A stretch of DNA of 64,000 bases from Brasenia schreberi. Taxonomy: Eukaryota > Streptophyta > Magnoliopsida > Nymphaeales > Cabombaceae. Below are positions 1 through 10,754 of this stretch, piece by piece. How positions within the stretch are numbered: position 1 is the stretch's first letter; every line of letters starts with the position of its first letter. Location of the stretch: assembly GCA_036023115.1 (NCBI GenBank), contig JAYKKT010000086.1:10803501-10867500 (forward strand). Direction: 5' to 3'. A program made the position numbers and the translations under genes. The notes under the pieces were generated by a model. That model was not told the DNA's origin and made no database searches. It worked only from the letters and a program-made list of their open reading frames with translations.

Positions 1-423
1 ACGATCCCTGCCCCAGCCCCTCTTTGGTTTCGTGTCCCATCGAAGTGCATTTTCCACACTTGGTTTTCATTTAAACAATTCGATAAAATATGATTTTGAA
101 ATTGGTTTTGAAATATGCCTTCATCGGGCATTTTGTCAAGTGTGGGATATGAATCTTCCAAAGGGAAGTCGGCCACATAGTCAGCTAGCACTTGACCCTT
201 GATAGATGTTTGATGGTGGAATTTCAGGTCATACTCCATCAAGAGGAGTTGCCATTTACCTAGCCTACCCGTGAGGATAGGTTTTTCAAACAGATGCTTG
301 ATGGGATCAAGCCTAGACACTATCCAGATCTCATGATCTAGGAAGTAGTGTCGAAATTTCTGGCAGGCCCACACCAAGGCCAAGCAAGTCTTCTCCATGG
401 CTTGATAATTTCGTTCATAAGCC
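1..423 (-). pseudogene. Ty3/gypsy Tat pol fragment (RNase H region)
   Basis: Read on the minus strand this matches the stretch of element A from about 52530 to 52950: the end of the retroviral-type RNase H, the connection, and the start of the archaeal-type RNase H (motif HFDG). It is clearly more diverged from A (I estimate near 80 percent by eye) than copy B is, so it comes from another subfamily. It begins at the window edge and stops abruptly at 423, where plus-strand 3' noncoding gypsy sequence starts. No start codon or complete domain is present, so it is a scrap and not a gene. Confidence 0.8.
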
Positions 424-1356
424 ATCCTCCGAAAGAGTTCTTCCCTTCATAAATAGGGAATACAAAAACTCCTCCAAAGAGGTATTCTCTTCAAAAGAAA
501 AAAAAGGAGAATACAAAAACTCCTCCGAAAGAGGTTTTCTCTTTGAAAGAAAAGAGGGATTAAAGAAAAAATACTCCCAAAGGGAGACCCTCTATGAAAG
601 AAACAAAAAGCCAAAGCTCGAAAGAGCGATTTTCCGACTCTTTGCCTAAAACCATGGGACGCTTCAGAAGGGACCGTGGTATCTCTTTCCCATATCCCCG
701 CAGCTTATCCCCAAGGAAAAAGGTTCAAATTTGCGAAAATCCTAAAGTATGAATAAAATCTACTTATTTGGATTTCATTTTGTTTGAGAACTCAACTTTG
801 TTTTGTAGGAAATGGAACTTTGAAATGTTTTCCAAGATTTTCTACCCAAAAACCTCTACTTAGTAGTAGGTATTGAAAGCCGAATAAAGGGAAGTATGAA
901 AAATTGGGAGTCCTTTTCAATATAAGCTAAAAGGAGTTCCTTTTGAAAAAGAAATTTTCAAAAACCCGCGAAAGTCAAAAAGACAAAGGAGTAGAACCTG
1001 CTGGGAGCAGACAGCCTCAAAAGAATCTCTCGAAAACCTGAGAATGTAAAAAAGACATGGGTAAAACCTGCTCAGAGCAGTCAGCCTCAAAAGGCTCTCT
1101 TCGGGCTCAAAAACCCCAAAAACAAAAATTTTCTCATGCATGCATTCAAAGAATCGTTCATGCATGATCATACATATAGGGAAATAGCTAGGAAAAGTCT
1201 CCTTTGCTAAAAATCCCCTCCTGTGGAAAAAGAAAACAGGGTTTTACGGAGCAAAGAATAGTGTATTTTCGAGAAAATTTGAGAAAAAAAACAAAATGGG
1301 GTGTTTCTTCTTTGCCATTATCCAAATCAATTTGGATAATGCCAAAGAGGGGCATC
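424..1356 (+). mobile_element. 3' noncoding internal region of a Tat gypsy element
   Basis: Homologous to 54850-55746 of element A, the stretch between the integrase stop and the 3' LTR. Shared blocks include the A-rich segment at 551-594 and the segment around 655-690 reading GGGACGCTTCAGAAGGGACC. It ends in a purine run directly before an LTR start at 1357. No protein is encoded; short open frames here are not conserved. The matching coding part of this element is missing to the left. Confidence 0.75.
1316..1352 (+). promoter_or_regulatory. Hairpin and polypurine tract before LTR1
   Basis: CATTATCCAAAT at 1316-1327 and ATTTGGATAATG at 1330-1341 are perfect 12-base inverted repeats with a 2-base centre. 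The purine run AAAGAGGGG (1344-1352) follows, then GCATC and the LTR start. In LTR retrotransposons such a tract primes plus-strand DNA synthesis. The same arrangement occurs in element A at 55706-55742. Confidence 0.7.
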
Positions 1357-1979
1357 TGTAAACACCCCAAATTTTCCAAATTTCAAAACTCTCAAAAACA
1401 CAAAAAGCTCTTTTAAAGCCAAAACAACAATCCTGTTTTAAAATGCCAAAACAGGTTCAAAAGGCAAAAGGAGAGCCCAGTCCAGGAGCATACTTCAAGC
1501 CCGGAGCATCACATGTGAAGCCACGATCACCCACCGAAGGAGTAGGAATTAAAGTCCGAAACGGTGAAAATCGAGGAAAACGGAGTCTAGAATGGTGAGA
1601 TGAAATCCGAACGACAAAGTTGGGGAAAACCCAGCACCAGACGGAGCGCTGATTAAGCCAGTGCCCGCACAAAACGTCCACCTCAAAAAGCCAAGAAGGA
1701 CCATCTAGAGAAAATTTGGATTGGATCTAGACCATAAATATCCATATCCATATCCAAATAGTGTTTGGATTTAGGTCGATCCAAATAGTATTTGGATTTG
1801 GATTGGATCGGATCTAGACCAAAATATCTAGATCTATATCTATAAAAATGTTGGATTTGGATCAGATATGGATCTCAAAATATCCGAGATCCAAGATCCA
1901 TATCCAAATAGTGTTTGGATCGGACATGGATTCCACGATCCAAACCCAAGACCCATATCCAAGACCCACCTCATTTGCC

Positions 1980-1988
1980 TATAAATAG
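1980..1988 (+). promoter_or_regulatory. TATA box of LTR1
   Basis: TATAAATAG lies 623 bases into LTR1, just after the GGAT/ATCC tracts and before the leader. The same context (GCCTATAAATA...GGGG) marks the promoters of the LTRs at 28408 and, on the minus strand, at 13064. Confidence 0.6.
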
Positions 1989-2203
1989 AGGTGAGGGGGT
2001 CCAAGAAAAGGGGTTCATGCAAATGCTTGGGAGTAGAGAGAGGGACCTAGCCATGTGGGCTCATGAGTGAAGTGGGCTTGAGCCATGTTAACCAGGGCTT
2101 GACCTAGTGGGTTGCACCAACTTGTACCTAGTTGCAACCAAGAAGTGGGCTCGATAAGAGGTGGTTGCAACCAAGCTTGGACATGGGCTGGACCGACTCC
2201 AAG

Positions 2204-2210
2204 AGGTAAG
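2204..2210 (+). other. Candidate leader splice donor in LTR1
   Basis: AG|GTAAG (GT at 2206) followed by CCTAACC. It lies 226 bases after the TATA box, the same spacing as in the 28408 LTR (213 bases). A second good donor, AG|GTAAGT, is at 3666. Confidence 0.4.
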
Positions 2211-3924
2211 CCTAACCTAACCTAACCGTTCTCTCTATACCCCTCTAAACCTAACCCACATGAGCCTAATCCTAGCCACTACCCTAAACCGCCCCAACCA
2301 ATTGACCCCACTCAGCTAGCCCACCTGCACTTTACTAGCCGAACCTCCCTTAGCCACCCGCAACTGAACAAGCCCACCTAAACCTGCACCTAGCTAGGCC
2401 ACCACCCTCTTCCATAATCGACCTGCTCAGCCCGAGCCACCACCAACCACCACCCTAAGACCTAACCTTCCCCAACCAAGAACTCACCCACTTGACCTAA
2501 CCGAACTCGCCTCTCCCCACCCACCTGCACCACCTAGCTGATGCTCGAACCCCACCTAACTGACCACCGGCTCAACCAAACCCCACCTGAACCGCACCTG
2601 GGCTGGCTTGTCTTGAACCTAGCTCAACCCCACCTTGGCCGACCTGCCCTTAACCACCCTACTTCACTCCACTCCCCAGCGAAACCACCTAGCCACTGCT
2701 TCATGTAAAGCTCCACCGCCTCAACCCCCATCTCACCACACCCAGCACCATCCCTTAGACCTCCCTGCACCTCAACCGAGCTCTACCCTAGCCAAACCAA
2801 GTTCGACCTACCTTGGTCGAACTCCATCTAAACCACCCCAAGCTCGGCCTACTTTGGTCGAGCCATCCCTAAAACCACACGGCCTGCTGGTGCAGGCCGT
2901 GTTCCTTCTCTTCACCAAAACCAAGCCTGCCACTCGGCAAGCCACCTACCTAAAAACACACGGCCAAGACTGGTCGTGCTTCCCTCCCGTTACCCAAAAC
3001 CAGGCCTGCCATTCGATAGGCCATCCCCCCTTTTTTAAAACCACACGGTCTTAGCCAGCCCGTGCCCCTTTTCTCTAAGACACAACCCACGGCCTGCTAG
3101 AGCAGGTCGTGTATCCTTTACCCTAACAAACCCTGGCCTGCCACAAGGCAGGCCGTGTCCTTCCTTCAGCCCCAAGCCCACGACATGCTGGTGCAGGTCG
3201 TGTATCATCCACATAACCAAAGCCCCCGGGCTGCCACAAGGCAGGCCGTTTCCTTTGGCCACCTACCTTAGGCCGTGACTCGCCTTAGCCAGCCCACGCC
3301 CAAAACACCACACCTGGCCACTTCCCTTGGCCGAACTCCCAAGACCCTACTCAAGCCACCTTGGCTCGAGTCATCCTAAACCCAACCTGGTTAGGTCAAG
3401 CCCACATTAAAACACCCCCTACAAGGCCAAAACCCGGGTTGCACCAAGTCAGCCCGAGTCACTTTGAGCTCACCTCAAACCAAACTCGAGCCACCTTGGC
3501 TCGAGTCATCCTAAAACCGGACCAAGTTCAAGGCCCATACAAGCCCACGTTCAAGGCCATCTAAACATCTCTCCCAAGCCTCCAAGTTCTCCAGTTCCAC
3601 TCTCACGTGACCCGAGCTCCACAAGCAAGGCGTACGCGTCCTAGACACCCCACAAAGCGGGCTAGGTAAGTTGTAATTCCTTTACATTTGGTACTTAATT
3701 AAATTTTGATACGGGGTTGTAGTAATAGAGTATTGTCTCCTCCCGAAATGTAATATTGGTGCGTGATACATAACCACACACGTACACTTGAGCTTTAGCT
3801 CTTAACTGTACACGGTTTGCACACACTCACCATTGAGCTTTCGCTCTTACTCCCAAGACTCTAATAAGAGCCATATTGCAATTCAATTTGGGGTGTTATT
3901 TTCAAGTTATGTGCGTTGTCTTTC

Positions 3925-3929
3925 AATTC
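3925..3929 (+). repeat. Target site duplication AATTC (left)
   Basis: AATTC directly precedes the LTR start at 3930 and is repeated at 9347-9351 directly after the LTR end at 9346. Without the insertion, LTR1 reads on smoothly from ...TTTCAATTC into CACACTCACACAC. Five bases is the usual Ty3/gypsy duplication. Confidence 0.85.
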
Positions 3930-5085
3930 TGTAAACACCCCAAAATCCCACAAATTTCTCAAAACACCTGGTTTTGCAAAAGCAACCCCAAAGTGCTATT
4001 TTGAGTCTAGAAACCCAGGAGCCTTCCAGGAAACCCTGTACATATGTTCAAATCATATATATTTTAAAAATACATGTTATACAGTTTTAAAACCTTAAAA
4101 AGGTATTTTGAAACCCCGAAAAGCAATTTGGCCTGATGAAAGCAGGACCGAAGAAGCAAAAGAGAGCCCGAAACCGGAGCATATGTCAAGCCCGACACAT
4201 CAACTCTCGTATCAGAATCATCCCCAAAATCTCGGACATCCAAGCTCCTGTTATCAATAAAATGTTCAAAATGATCTTCGGAAGGTGAGAAGAAGAGCGG
4301 ACGACAATGTTAGTGAAGACCCAACGCAAGACGGAGTACTGATGCTGTTAGGCCCCGCACAAACCGTCCATTTTGCAACGCCATGGAGTCAGAAAATCAA
4401 ATTTGGATCGGATCTGGACCATATATATCCAGATCCAGACCCAAACATGCATTTGAATTTGGATTTGGATTTGGATCCAAAGATCCAATCCAATACCCAC
4501 ATCCATGGCCCACATCACCTTCTCATAAATGGAGGTGGGGCCCACAAAGAAATTCACGCAAAAAGCTTGGGAAGAGAGAGAATGGGGGATAAAGTATGAG
4601 TGAGAAAGTTGGTGGGCTTGACTTTTGTGTCAAGTTTTGGGTTAATCATGTGGGTTTAGCCTAAGAGTGTGGGTTTAAGCTTGTATGCACCTACACCTGA
4701 CTTGGGGCTGCACCAGCATGCTGCAACTAGGTCTATGGATCAAGGCCAAGGGGATGCTGCTAAAACCTAGCCCTAAGCTAACCCACCTCACCTAGCCATT
4801 CCCCTCTAAACCTAACCCAATCCTAGCCACCCTCACCCATAACCACCCTAACCATACCTAGCCGACCTCACCTAGCTCACCCCACCTAACTAGACGACCT
4901 AGACCCTAACTAGACTAAGCCTAATCCCACCTTAACCCACCTAGACCCTAATCCTAAAATCCCAGCCACCCTAACCGACCTACCCAAACCACCCACCTAG
5001 CCGACCTACCCAAACCACCCCACCCCAGCTCACAACATCCTAAATATCTACCCCAAAACCACCCTAACCGACCCCAGCCCATGCC

Positions 5086-5094
5086 TATAAAAAC
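5086..5094 (+). promoter_or_regulatory. TATA box of LTR2
   Basis: TATAAAAAC, about 1150 bases into the LTR. A shared leader sequence containing GGGCAGCTCTCAGCCCT begins some 45 bases downstream here and in LTR3, consistent with a transcription start nearby. Confidence 0.55.
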
Positions 5095-5747
5095 CCCCCT
5101 TTTGGAGTGGGTTTTGGGCTATCAGATCTGGGGCAGCTCTCAGCCCTCTCTCTCCTCTCTCACCAGCCCTCTCTTCCACCTCACTTCACTCCCCTCAATC
5201 CCCAGCAGTGCCACCATCCACCGTTGCTCCACCCGGCTGCCTTCCACTCAGCTGCCACCTGCACTTCACACCCGACTGCACCTTTTCACCCACCTGCCAC
5301 CTTCTTCCAGCTGCCACCTCCTTCCACCACCTCCGGCCACCACCATAGCGACGACCTCTAGTTAGTACCCCCATCTCAGCCCTATCTAACTCCTCTTCCT
5401 CTCTCCCTCTTACCCAGCCACATCGTCCATCACCCACCACTACTGCACCCTAACCATCCCCCATACACCCGGCCACTTCACACCCTACACCACCACCTTC
5501 CCTCAGCTACCCATGTCAGCCCCTAGCTAAGCTTTCACCCTCAACCTGCCACCACCTAGCTAACACCCGAACTTGCCCCAACTCACCTAACATCCCCCAC
5601 TTGCGTCGTCCTTACACCCCGCCATCCTCAAGCCTTCATCCGGCTCTCACCCTACTTGGCGCCCACTTGCATCCAAGGAGCTCCCCTTCGGCTGTCCAAG
5701 GTGACTCACATAGGCCAAAGGTTAGCAAGTCACACCCGAACCAGCTA

Positions 5748-5760
5748 TACGTAAGTGCCT
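5748..5760 (+). other. Candidate leader splice donor in LTR2
   Basis: TAC|GTAAGTGCCT with GT at 5751. The same 13-base string lies in LTR3 at 8133-8145 and, with one change before the GT, at 56879-56891. Confidence 0.45.
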
Positions 5761-7030
5761 AACTCGGTCCTCGTTATGAACTTGCTTACATTTGATTAAA
5801 TTTGATACGGGGTTATAATAATGGAGCGTTGTCTCCCCCCGCTTGTAATATTGTGGTTTGGCACACCCACACACACTTGCACTTGAGCCTATTCCGCTCT
5901 TAGCTGCACACGATTATAGCACATACACGAGCCTAATCAGCCCTTAAGATATAGTTATACCTATATGTTTTAAGTTGTGTGGGTTTTAATTAAGTTGTGT
6001 GTGTGTCGTCTTTCAATTTCCATACTCACACACATTGAGCTTTCGCTCTTATTCCCAAGACCCTAGTAAGGGCCGTATTGCAATTTCCCTTGGGCGTTTT
6101 AATTCAAGTTGTGTGCATAGCATTTCAATTCTACACTCACACACATTGAGCTTTCGCTCTTGTAAACACCCCAAAATCCCATGATTTTTCCAAAACACTT
6201 GGTTTTGCAAAAGCTGCACCAAAGGGCTATTTTGAGTCTGGAAACCCAGGAGCCTTCCAGGCAACCCTGTACATATGTTTTAAAATATGTATTATATAGT
6301 TTTAAAACCTTTAAAAGGGCATTTTGAAACCCCAGAAAGCAACTTGGCCTGATGAAAGTAGGACCAGAGGAGCGAAAGAGAGCTCAGAACCGAAGCATAT
6401 GTCAAGCCCAGCACATCAACTCTCGTATCAGATTCATCCCTGAAATCTTGGACTTCCAAGCCCCTATTATCAACAAATTGTTCAAACTGATCTCTGGAAG
6501 GTGAGAAGAGGAGCAGACGACAATGTTGGCGAAGACCCAACACAAGACGGAGTATTGATGTTGTCAGGCCCCGCACAAACCGTCCGTTTCGAAAATACCA
6601 TGAAGGAATCAGAAAATCAGATTTGGATCGGATCTGGACCATATATATCCAAATCCAAATCCAAACATGTATATGGATTTGGATTTAGATTTGGATTTGG
6701 ATCCAAAGATCCAATCCAATATCCACATCCATGGCCCACATCACCTTCTCATAAATGGAGGTGGGGCCCACAAGAAATTCACGTGAAAAGCTTGGGTATG
6801 AGAGAGAATGGGTGAAATATGAGTGAGAAATATGGTGGGCTTGACTTTTGTGTCAAGTTTTGGGTTAATCATGTGGGTTTAGGCTAATGAGTGTGGATTT
6901 AAACTTGTATGCACCTACACCTAACCTAGGGCTGCACCAACTTGCTGCAACTAGGTCCATGGGTCGAAGGCAAAGGGATGATTCTAAACCTAACCCTAAG
7001 CTAACCCACCTTACCTAGCCATTTCCCCCT

Positions 7031-7195
7031 AAACCCGACCTAATCCTAGCCTAATCACCTAACCCACTTCCTTAATCCTTCCTTAATCCTAGCCTAATCA
7101 CCTAACCCACTTCCTTAATCCTTCCCTAATCCTAGCCTAATCCCCCTAACCTCACCCTAATCCTAGCCTAAACACCTAACCCACTTCACTAAACC
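7031..7195 (+). repeat. CCTAATCC-type minisatellite in LTR3
   Basis: Roughly 46-base units built on CCTAATCCTAGCCTAATCAC and CTAACCCACTTCC, about three imperfect copies. The same words occur in the LTR at 63600-63780. They resemble the plant telomere word CCCTAAA but are not true telomere repeats. Confidence 0.6.
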
Positions 7196-7397
7196 TCACC
7201 CTAAGCCCAACCCACCTAACTAAGCCCTAAACCACTAAACCAGCCCACCTAAATGCCTAACACATCATATCCCCAAACCACCCAAAACAAAAATCTGGCC
7301 CACCTAAATATCTAGCACACCATACCCCCAAACCACTACCACCAAACCAGCCCAACCGACTCCCCAATACCATCCCAGCCACCGACCCCATTAAGCC

Positions 7398-7406
7398 TAT
7401 AAATAC
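7398..7406 (+). promoter_or_regulatory. TATA box of LTR3
   Basis: TATAAATAC preceding the shared leader GGGCAGCTCTCAGCCCT, which starts at about 7440. Confidence 0.55.
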
Positions 7407-8132
7407 CTCCCATTCATGCGGGCTTGGCATGGGATTTTTGGGCAGCTCTCAGCCCTTTCTCTCCTCTCTCACCTGCCCTCTCTCTCACCCACTTCACTCC
7501 CATCAACCCCCAGTAGCACCACCATCCACCGTCGCCCCCCACCCGGCTCCACCTCCACTTCCACTCGGCTACACCTTTACACTCGCCTGCCACCGTCTTC
7601 CAACTGCCACCTCCCTCCACCACCTCCGGTCAGTACCACAGCCACCACCTTCCCGGTTAGTACCCTATCTCAACATCATCTCTTCTCCACTCCCCTCCAT
7701 TCCTAGCCATACATCCGCCACTTTCCCTTAGCCTAGCTAACACCCCATACACCCGGCCAGCATTTGCACCACCTGCCCATCTTCCCTTAGCTAGCAGCCT
7801 TACCTCTCCCTAAGACCTACCCCAAGCCTTAGCGATAGCCCCTAGCTAACACCCTAACCTTCCCCAACTCACTCCATATCCCCCTTTGCTGTGCCTTATA
7901 CCCGACCTTCTCCCATTCGGCCAACACCAATACATCATTAATCGGCCAGTCCCCCTCTCTCAGCCAGCCGCGCCTTACCCCCCCTACCTACCTGCCGTGC
8001 CTGCCCCTCGGCCAGCGCCAAGGCACCACCCACCAGCACATCCACTTTTCGCGCCCATCCAAGGAGCTCCCTCTTGCAGCCCAAGGCGACTCATTAGGCC
8101 CAAGTGCAAGCAAGTCACACCCGGACCAGCTA

Positions 8133-8145
8133 TACGTAAGTGCCT
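8133..8145 (+). other. Candidate leader splice donor in LTR3
   Basis: TAC|GTAAGTGCCT with GT at 8136, in the conserved context GGACCAGCTATAC that is also found in LTR2. Confidence 0.45.
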
Positions 8146-8394
8146 AACTCGGTCCTTGTTGAACTTGCTTATGCTTAATTAAATTTGATATGGGGTTGTA
8201 ATAATGGAGCATTGTCTCCCCCCGCTTGTAATAATATGGTTTGACACACCCACACACACGTGCACTTGAGCCTATTCCGCTCTTAGCTGCACACGATTTT
8301 TACACACACATGGGCCTAATCAGCCCTTAAGATATAGCTATACTTATATATATTTAAGTTGCGTGGGTTTTATTAAGTTGTGTGTGTAGCATTT

Positions 8395-8640
8395 CAATTC
8401 TACACTCACACACATTGAGCTTTCGCTCTTACTCCCAAGACCTTAGTAAAGGCCTTATTGCAATTTCGTTTTGGGTGTTTAAAATTCAAGTTGTGTGCGT
8501 AGCATTTCAATTCTACACTCACACACATTGAGCTTTCGCTCTTACTCCCAAGACCTTAGTCAAGGCCTATTACAATTATATTTGGGTTTCATTACAAGTC
8601 GTGTGAGTTGTCTTTCAATATACACACAACACCTACGCAC
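8395..8640 (+). repeat. Tandem modules with GAGC...GCTC motif
   Basis: Two adjacent units of about 115-120 bases share ATTCTACACTCACACACATT, GAGCTTTCGCTCTTACTCCC and AAGACCTTAGT. A weaker third unit follows. Similar modules are in LTR1, LTR2, the 28408 LTR and the 55747 LTR. Confidence 0.7.
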
Positions 8641-9346
8641 ACGTTGGCGACCTTCGGGCCCATATATATTATAAGTATTTCCCTTCGGCTATGTCTTTAA
8701 GATTTGGGTTTTAAGGTTCAGCTGTGTGCGTAGTCTTTCCATATATACAAGGCACACACTTGCACAATTGAGCCTTTCCGCTCTTAAGATATAGCCATAT
8801 TTCCCTTTTGCAATTTACATTAAGTCATTTCCCTTCCGCATTGTCTTTCAATTTAGGTTTTCTCTTTGGAGTTGTGTGAGTTTTGCATTGCATATACGCC
8901 ATACCACGAGTTAGGATGCATATTGCATCAAAGCAAGCCCCACACTCCCGTTCAAAAATCGCCCAACTTAGGTCACTTGTGCACACACCTAGTTCGCCCT
9001 AAAAGATTAAAAAGAAAGACATAGGCACGTGCAAATCCCACGTGTAATAAAAATTGCAATCGTACATACAAAGCCCCAAACACTTAGGGTATTTTTCAAA
9101 GAGGTTTATATTTTAAAAGACTTTGCCAAGCGTACAGACTGACCCTTACGCATCGGTGCAAGAAGGTCTGCGACGAAAAGAGCTCACTTGCTCACAGTCA
9201 CCCCGTTAGAAGTCAGATTTCAAAAACTTTCTTCGCTACCTTAAGCAAGCTAGCTGGCACGCCCTTTTGCTAAAATACGACTTAGACACACGAAAAGGTT
9301 CACTTCAGGCCTAAGAACTAGAAGTGAGGATTTTTCCGTGTCTACA

Positions 9347-9751
9347 AATTCCACACTCACACACATTAAGCTTTTGCTCTTACTCCAAAGACTCTAGTAA
9401 GAGCCATATAAGCTGCAATTTAATTCGGGTTGTTACTTTAAAAGTCATGTGAGTTGTCATTTAATATTCTACACTCACACCCAAAGACACCCGAGCACTT
9501 GCTCAAGCACTCACGCACCTTTTGGCCTTGGCAGCCACTAAGATATAATCATATCTATATATTTTCAGCTGTGTGAGTTTTCCCGGTTCAGTTGTGTACA
9601 CTTTACATTCTGGGTTTTTAAGGTCCAGTTGTGTGAGTTGTCTTTACATTTATACACAACACACACGCACACATTGAGCCTTTCCGCTCTTATATCTATA
9701 TCTCCCTTTCAGTTGTGTTTTAAGGTTCAGCTGCGTGAGTTGTCTTTCAAT
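9347..9751 (+). mobile_element. LTR1, right part, truncated
   Basis: Begins with the second AATTC copy and continues the transcribed section of LTR1 with CACACTCACACACATT and GAGC-like motifs at about 9365 and 9665. It does not reach a U5 end: near 9752 the sequence changes to a minus-strand LTR. The exact switch point is uncertain by some tens of bases. Confidence 0.6.
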
Positions 9752-10585
9752 GCACAAACTCCCTTGAGATAGCCTCTCTCTCTCTCTTGCAAGATCGTCT
9801 TCAGCCCCCCCCCCCCCCCCTTGACCCCTTTTTATAGGCCAAGGGGGGCTGGTTCTAGCCCTTTCCATGGGGCGGGTTGGACCAGCCCCTTGAGTGATTT
9901 GGATCCACTTTGGTTCAGCCAACTAGTGGTCCCCCTTGTCTTGACCTTGACCAGCCCCATGTGGGTTGGTTTCCATGTGAACCTAGCCTTAGCTTAGGCC
10001 CAATCGAACTCAAGGTGACTAGCCAATGCTTACTCTACTCGATGCTCGTCTTGATCAATTTGTTTTGATCTTGCTCTTGATGAATTAAGCTCCTCATATT
10101 CGGCCCTTGCCTTGAATTAAATGTTTTTGTGTCACTTGGTAGCATGTGCCTCATTCGCCCAGGCTTGTGCTTTGAAATTGGCTTGTGTTTCATCCATCCA
10201 TGTCTTGGTTTGGAGTTGGCTTCATCGGCCATGTCTTGATTGGTGCTTCATCCCGGCTAGATATGGGACTTGAACCTTGTTCCAAGTCGAGTGCACTCAT
10301 TTTGGTCATTGCTTCATTTGTTTCTTGCCTTTGACTTAATTTCATCATGGAATTTCGCCTTGTTTGATCCAGTCTTGATTTGAATCTGAATCTGTGCCAG
10401 GGTCTTTGTACGCTTCGAAACTCAAGGGTTATTTCAATTCCAATTAAAAACTTTAGAGTATTTCCCAAATGTTTACACTTTAAAATTTGGGGTGTTTTTG
10501 AATTTAAAGATTCATAAAGGTTTTAAATTGGTTTTTGGAAATTCAGGAGTTTTTGAAAACATTTGAAAATTTTTGGGTGTTTACA
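9752..10585 (-). mobile_element. Truncated minus-strand gypsy LTR (U3 part)
   Basis: On the minus strand it starts TGTAAACACCC at 10585 and continues with TTCAAAAACTCCTGAATTTCC, as does the start of the LTR at 46058. A TATA-like CCTATAAAAA lies at about 9829-9838 on the minus strand. Its R/U5 part is missing. It sits inside the LTR at 10586-13064, which is in the same orientation. A run of 16 C lies at 9805-9820. Confidence 0.6.
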
Positions 10586-10709
10586 CTCACACAACTCGAA
10601 AGTAAATCCACCCGAATGTAATTGCAACTCACATGACTTTCACAAAGTAAATTTACCCGAATGTAATTGCAACTCACACGACTTTCACAAAGTAAATTTA
10701 CTTGAATTG

Positions 10710-10710
<1 letters not shown>

Positions 10711-10751
<41 letters not shown>
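10711..10751. repeat. (AT)n microsatellite
   Basis: About 20 AT units within the minus-strand LTR, between two of its repeat modules. Confidence 0.9.

Positions 10752-10754
<3 letters not shown>

Larger units (their letters stand above)
1357..3929 (+). mobile_element. LTR1, left part (Tat gypsy 3' LTR)
   Basis: Starts TGTAAACACC right after the polypurine tract, so it is the 3' LTR of the element whose tail is at 424-1356. U3 holds alternating GGATTTGGAT and ATCCAAATCC tracts (about 1700-1960), then a TATA box, a splice donor, and a long C-rich transcribed section full of CCTAACC words. The conserved GGGGTTGTAGTAATAGAG block lies near 3713. The LTR is cut at 3929 by a nested insertion and continues at 9347. 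Confidence 0.8.
3930..6160 (+). mobile_element. LTR2, 3'-truncated type I LTR
   Basis: Start TGTAAACACCCCAAAATCCC. Type I landmarks follow: AAACCGTCC near 4366, the inverted repeat GGATCTGGA...TCCAGATCC around 4411-4438, a TATA box at 5086, a CT-rich leader opening GGGCAGCTCTCAGCCCT, a donor at 5751, the conserved GGGGTT block at 5809, and tandem GAGC...GCTC motifs. It stops inside such a motif (CTTTCGCTCT) where LTR3 begins. Proline- and serine-rich open frames at 5081-5440 are products of the CT-rich leader. Confidence 0.8.
3930..9346 (+). mobile_element. Nested gypsy LTR pair inserted in LTR1
   Basis: A unit bounded by TGTAAACACC at 3930 and TCTACA at 9341-9346 and flanked by AATTC duplications. 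It consists of a 5' LTR lacking its 3' end (3930-6160) joined directly to a complete 3' LTR (6161-9346). No gag, pol or primer-binding site remains between them. The simplest reading is a complete element that lost its interior and the end of its 5' LTR by deletion. Confidence 0.8.
6161..9346 (+). mobile_element. LTR3, complete type I LTR
   Basis: 3186 bases, from TGTAAACACC to GTGTCTACA. Order of parts: U3 with AAACCGTCCGTTT near 6579; GGATTTGGAT tracts (6640-6720); a CCTAATCC minisatellite (7031-7195); TATA box at 7398; CT-rich leader; donor at 8136; conserved GGGGTT block at 8192; repeated GAGC...GCTC modules (8260-8790); and the U5 domain (9130-9346) with the CTTACGCATCGGTGCAAG and GCTAGCTGGCACGCC motifs. 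It is the longest intact type I LTR in the window. Confidence 0.8.

Noticed and set aside
1..423. The left-edge pol scrap and element B (58121-62751) look like two halves of one element, because both break at the same LAY codons of RNase H.
   Set aside because: The scrap is much more diverged from element A than B is, so they are different copies. The shared break and TAAGCC word are probably coincidence.
2210..2400. CCTAACCTAACC runs here and at 7031-7195 and 63590-63800 as telomere repeats.
   Set aside because: The unit is not regular CCCTAAA, and the words lie inside LTR leaders that recur through the window.
2635..3564. Long proline-, serine- and threonine-rich open frames as extensin-like genes (also 5081-5440, 7414-7731, 11203-11890).
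   Set aside because: They fall in C-rich LTR leaders, occur on both strands, and their reading frames are not conserved between LTR copies.
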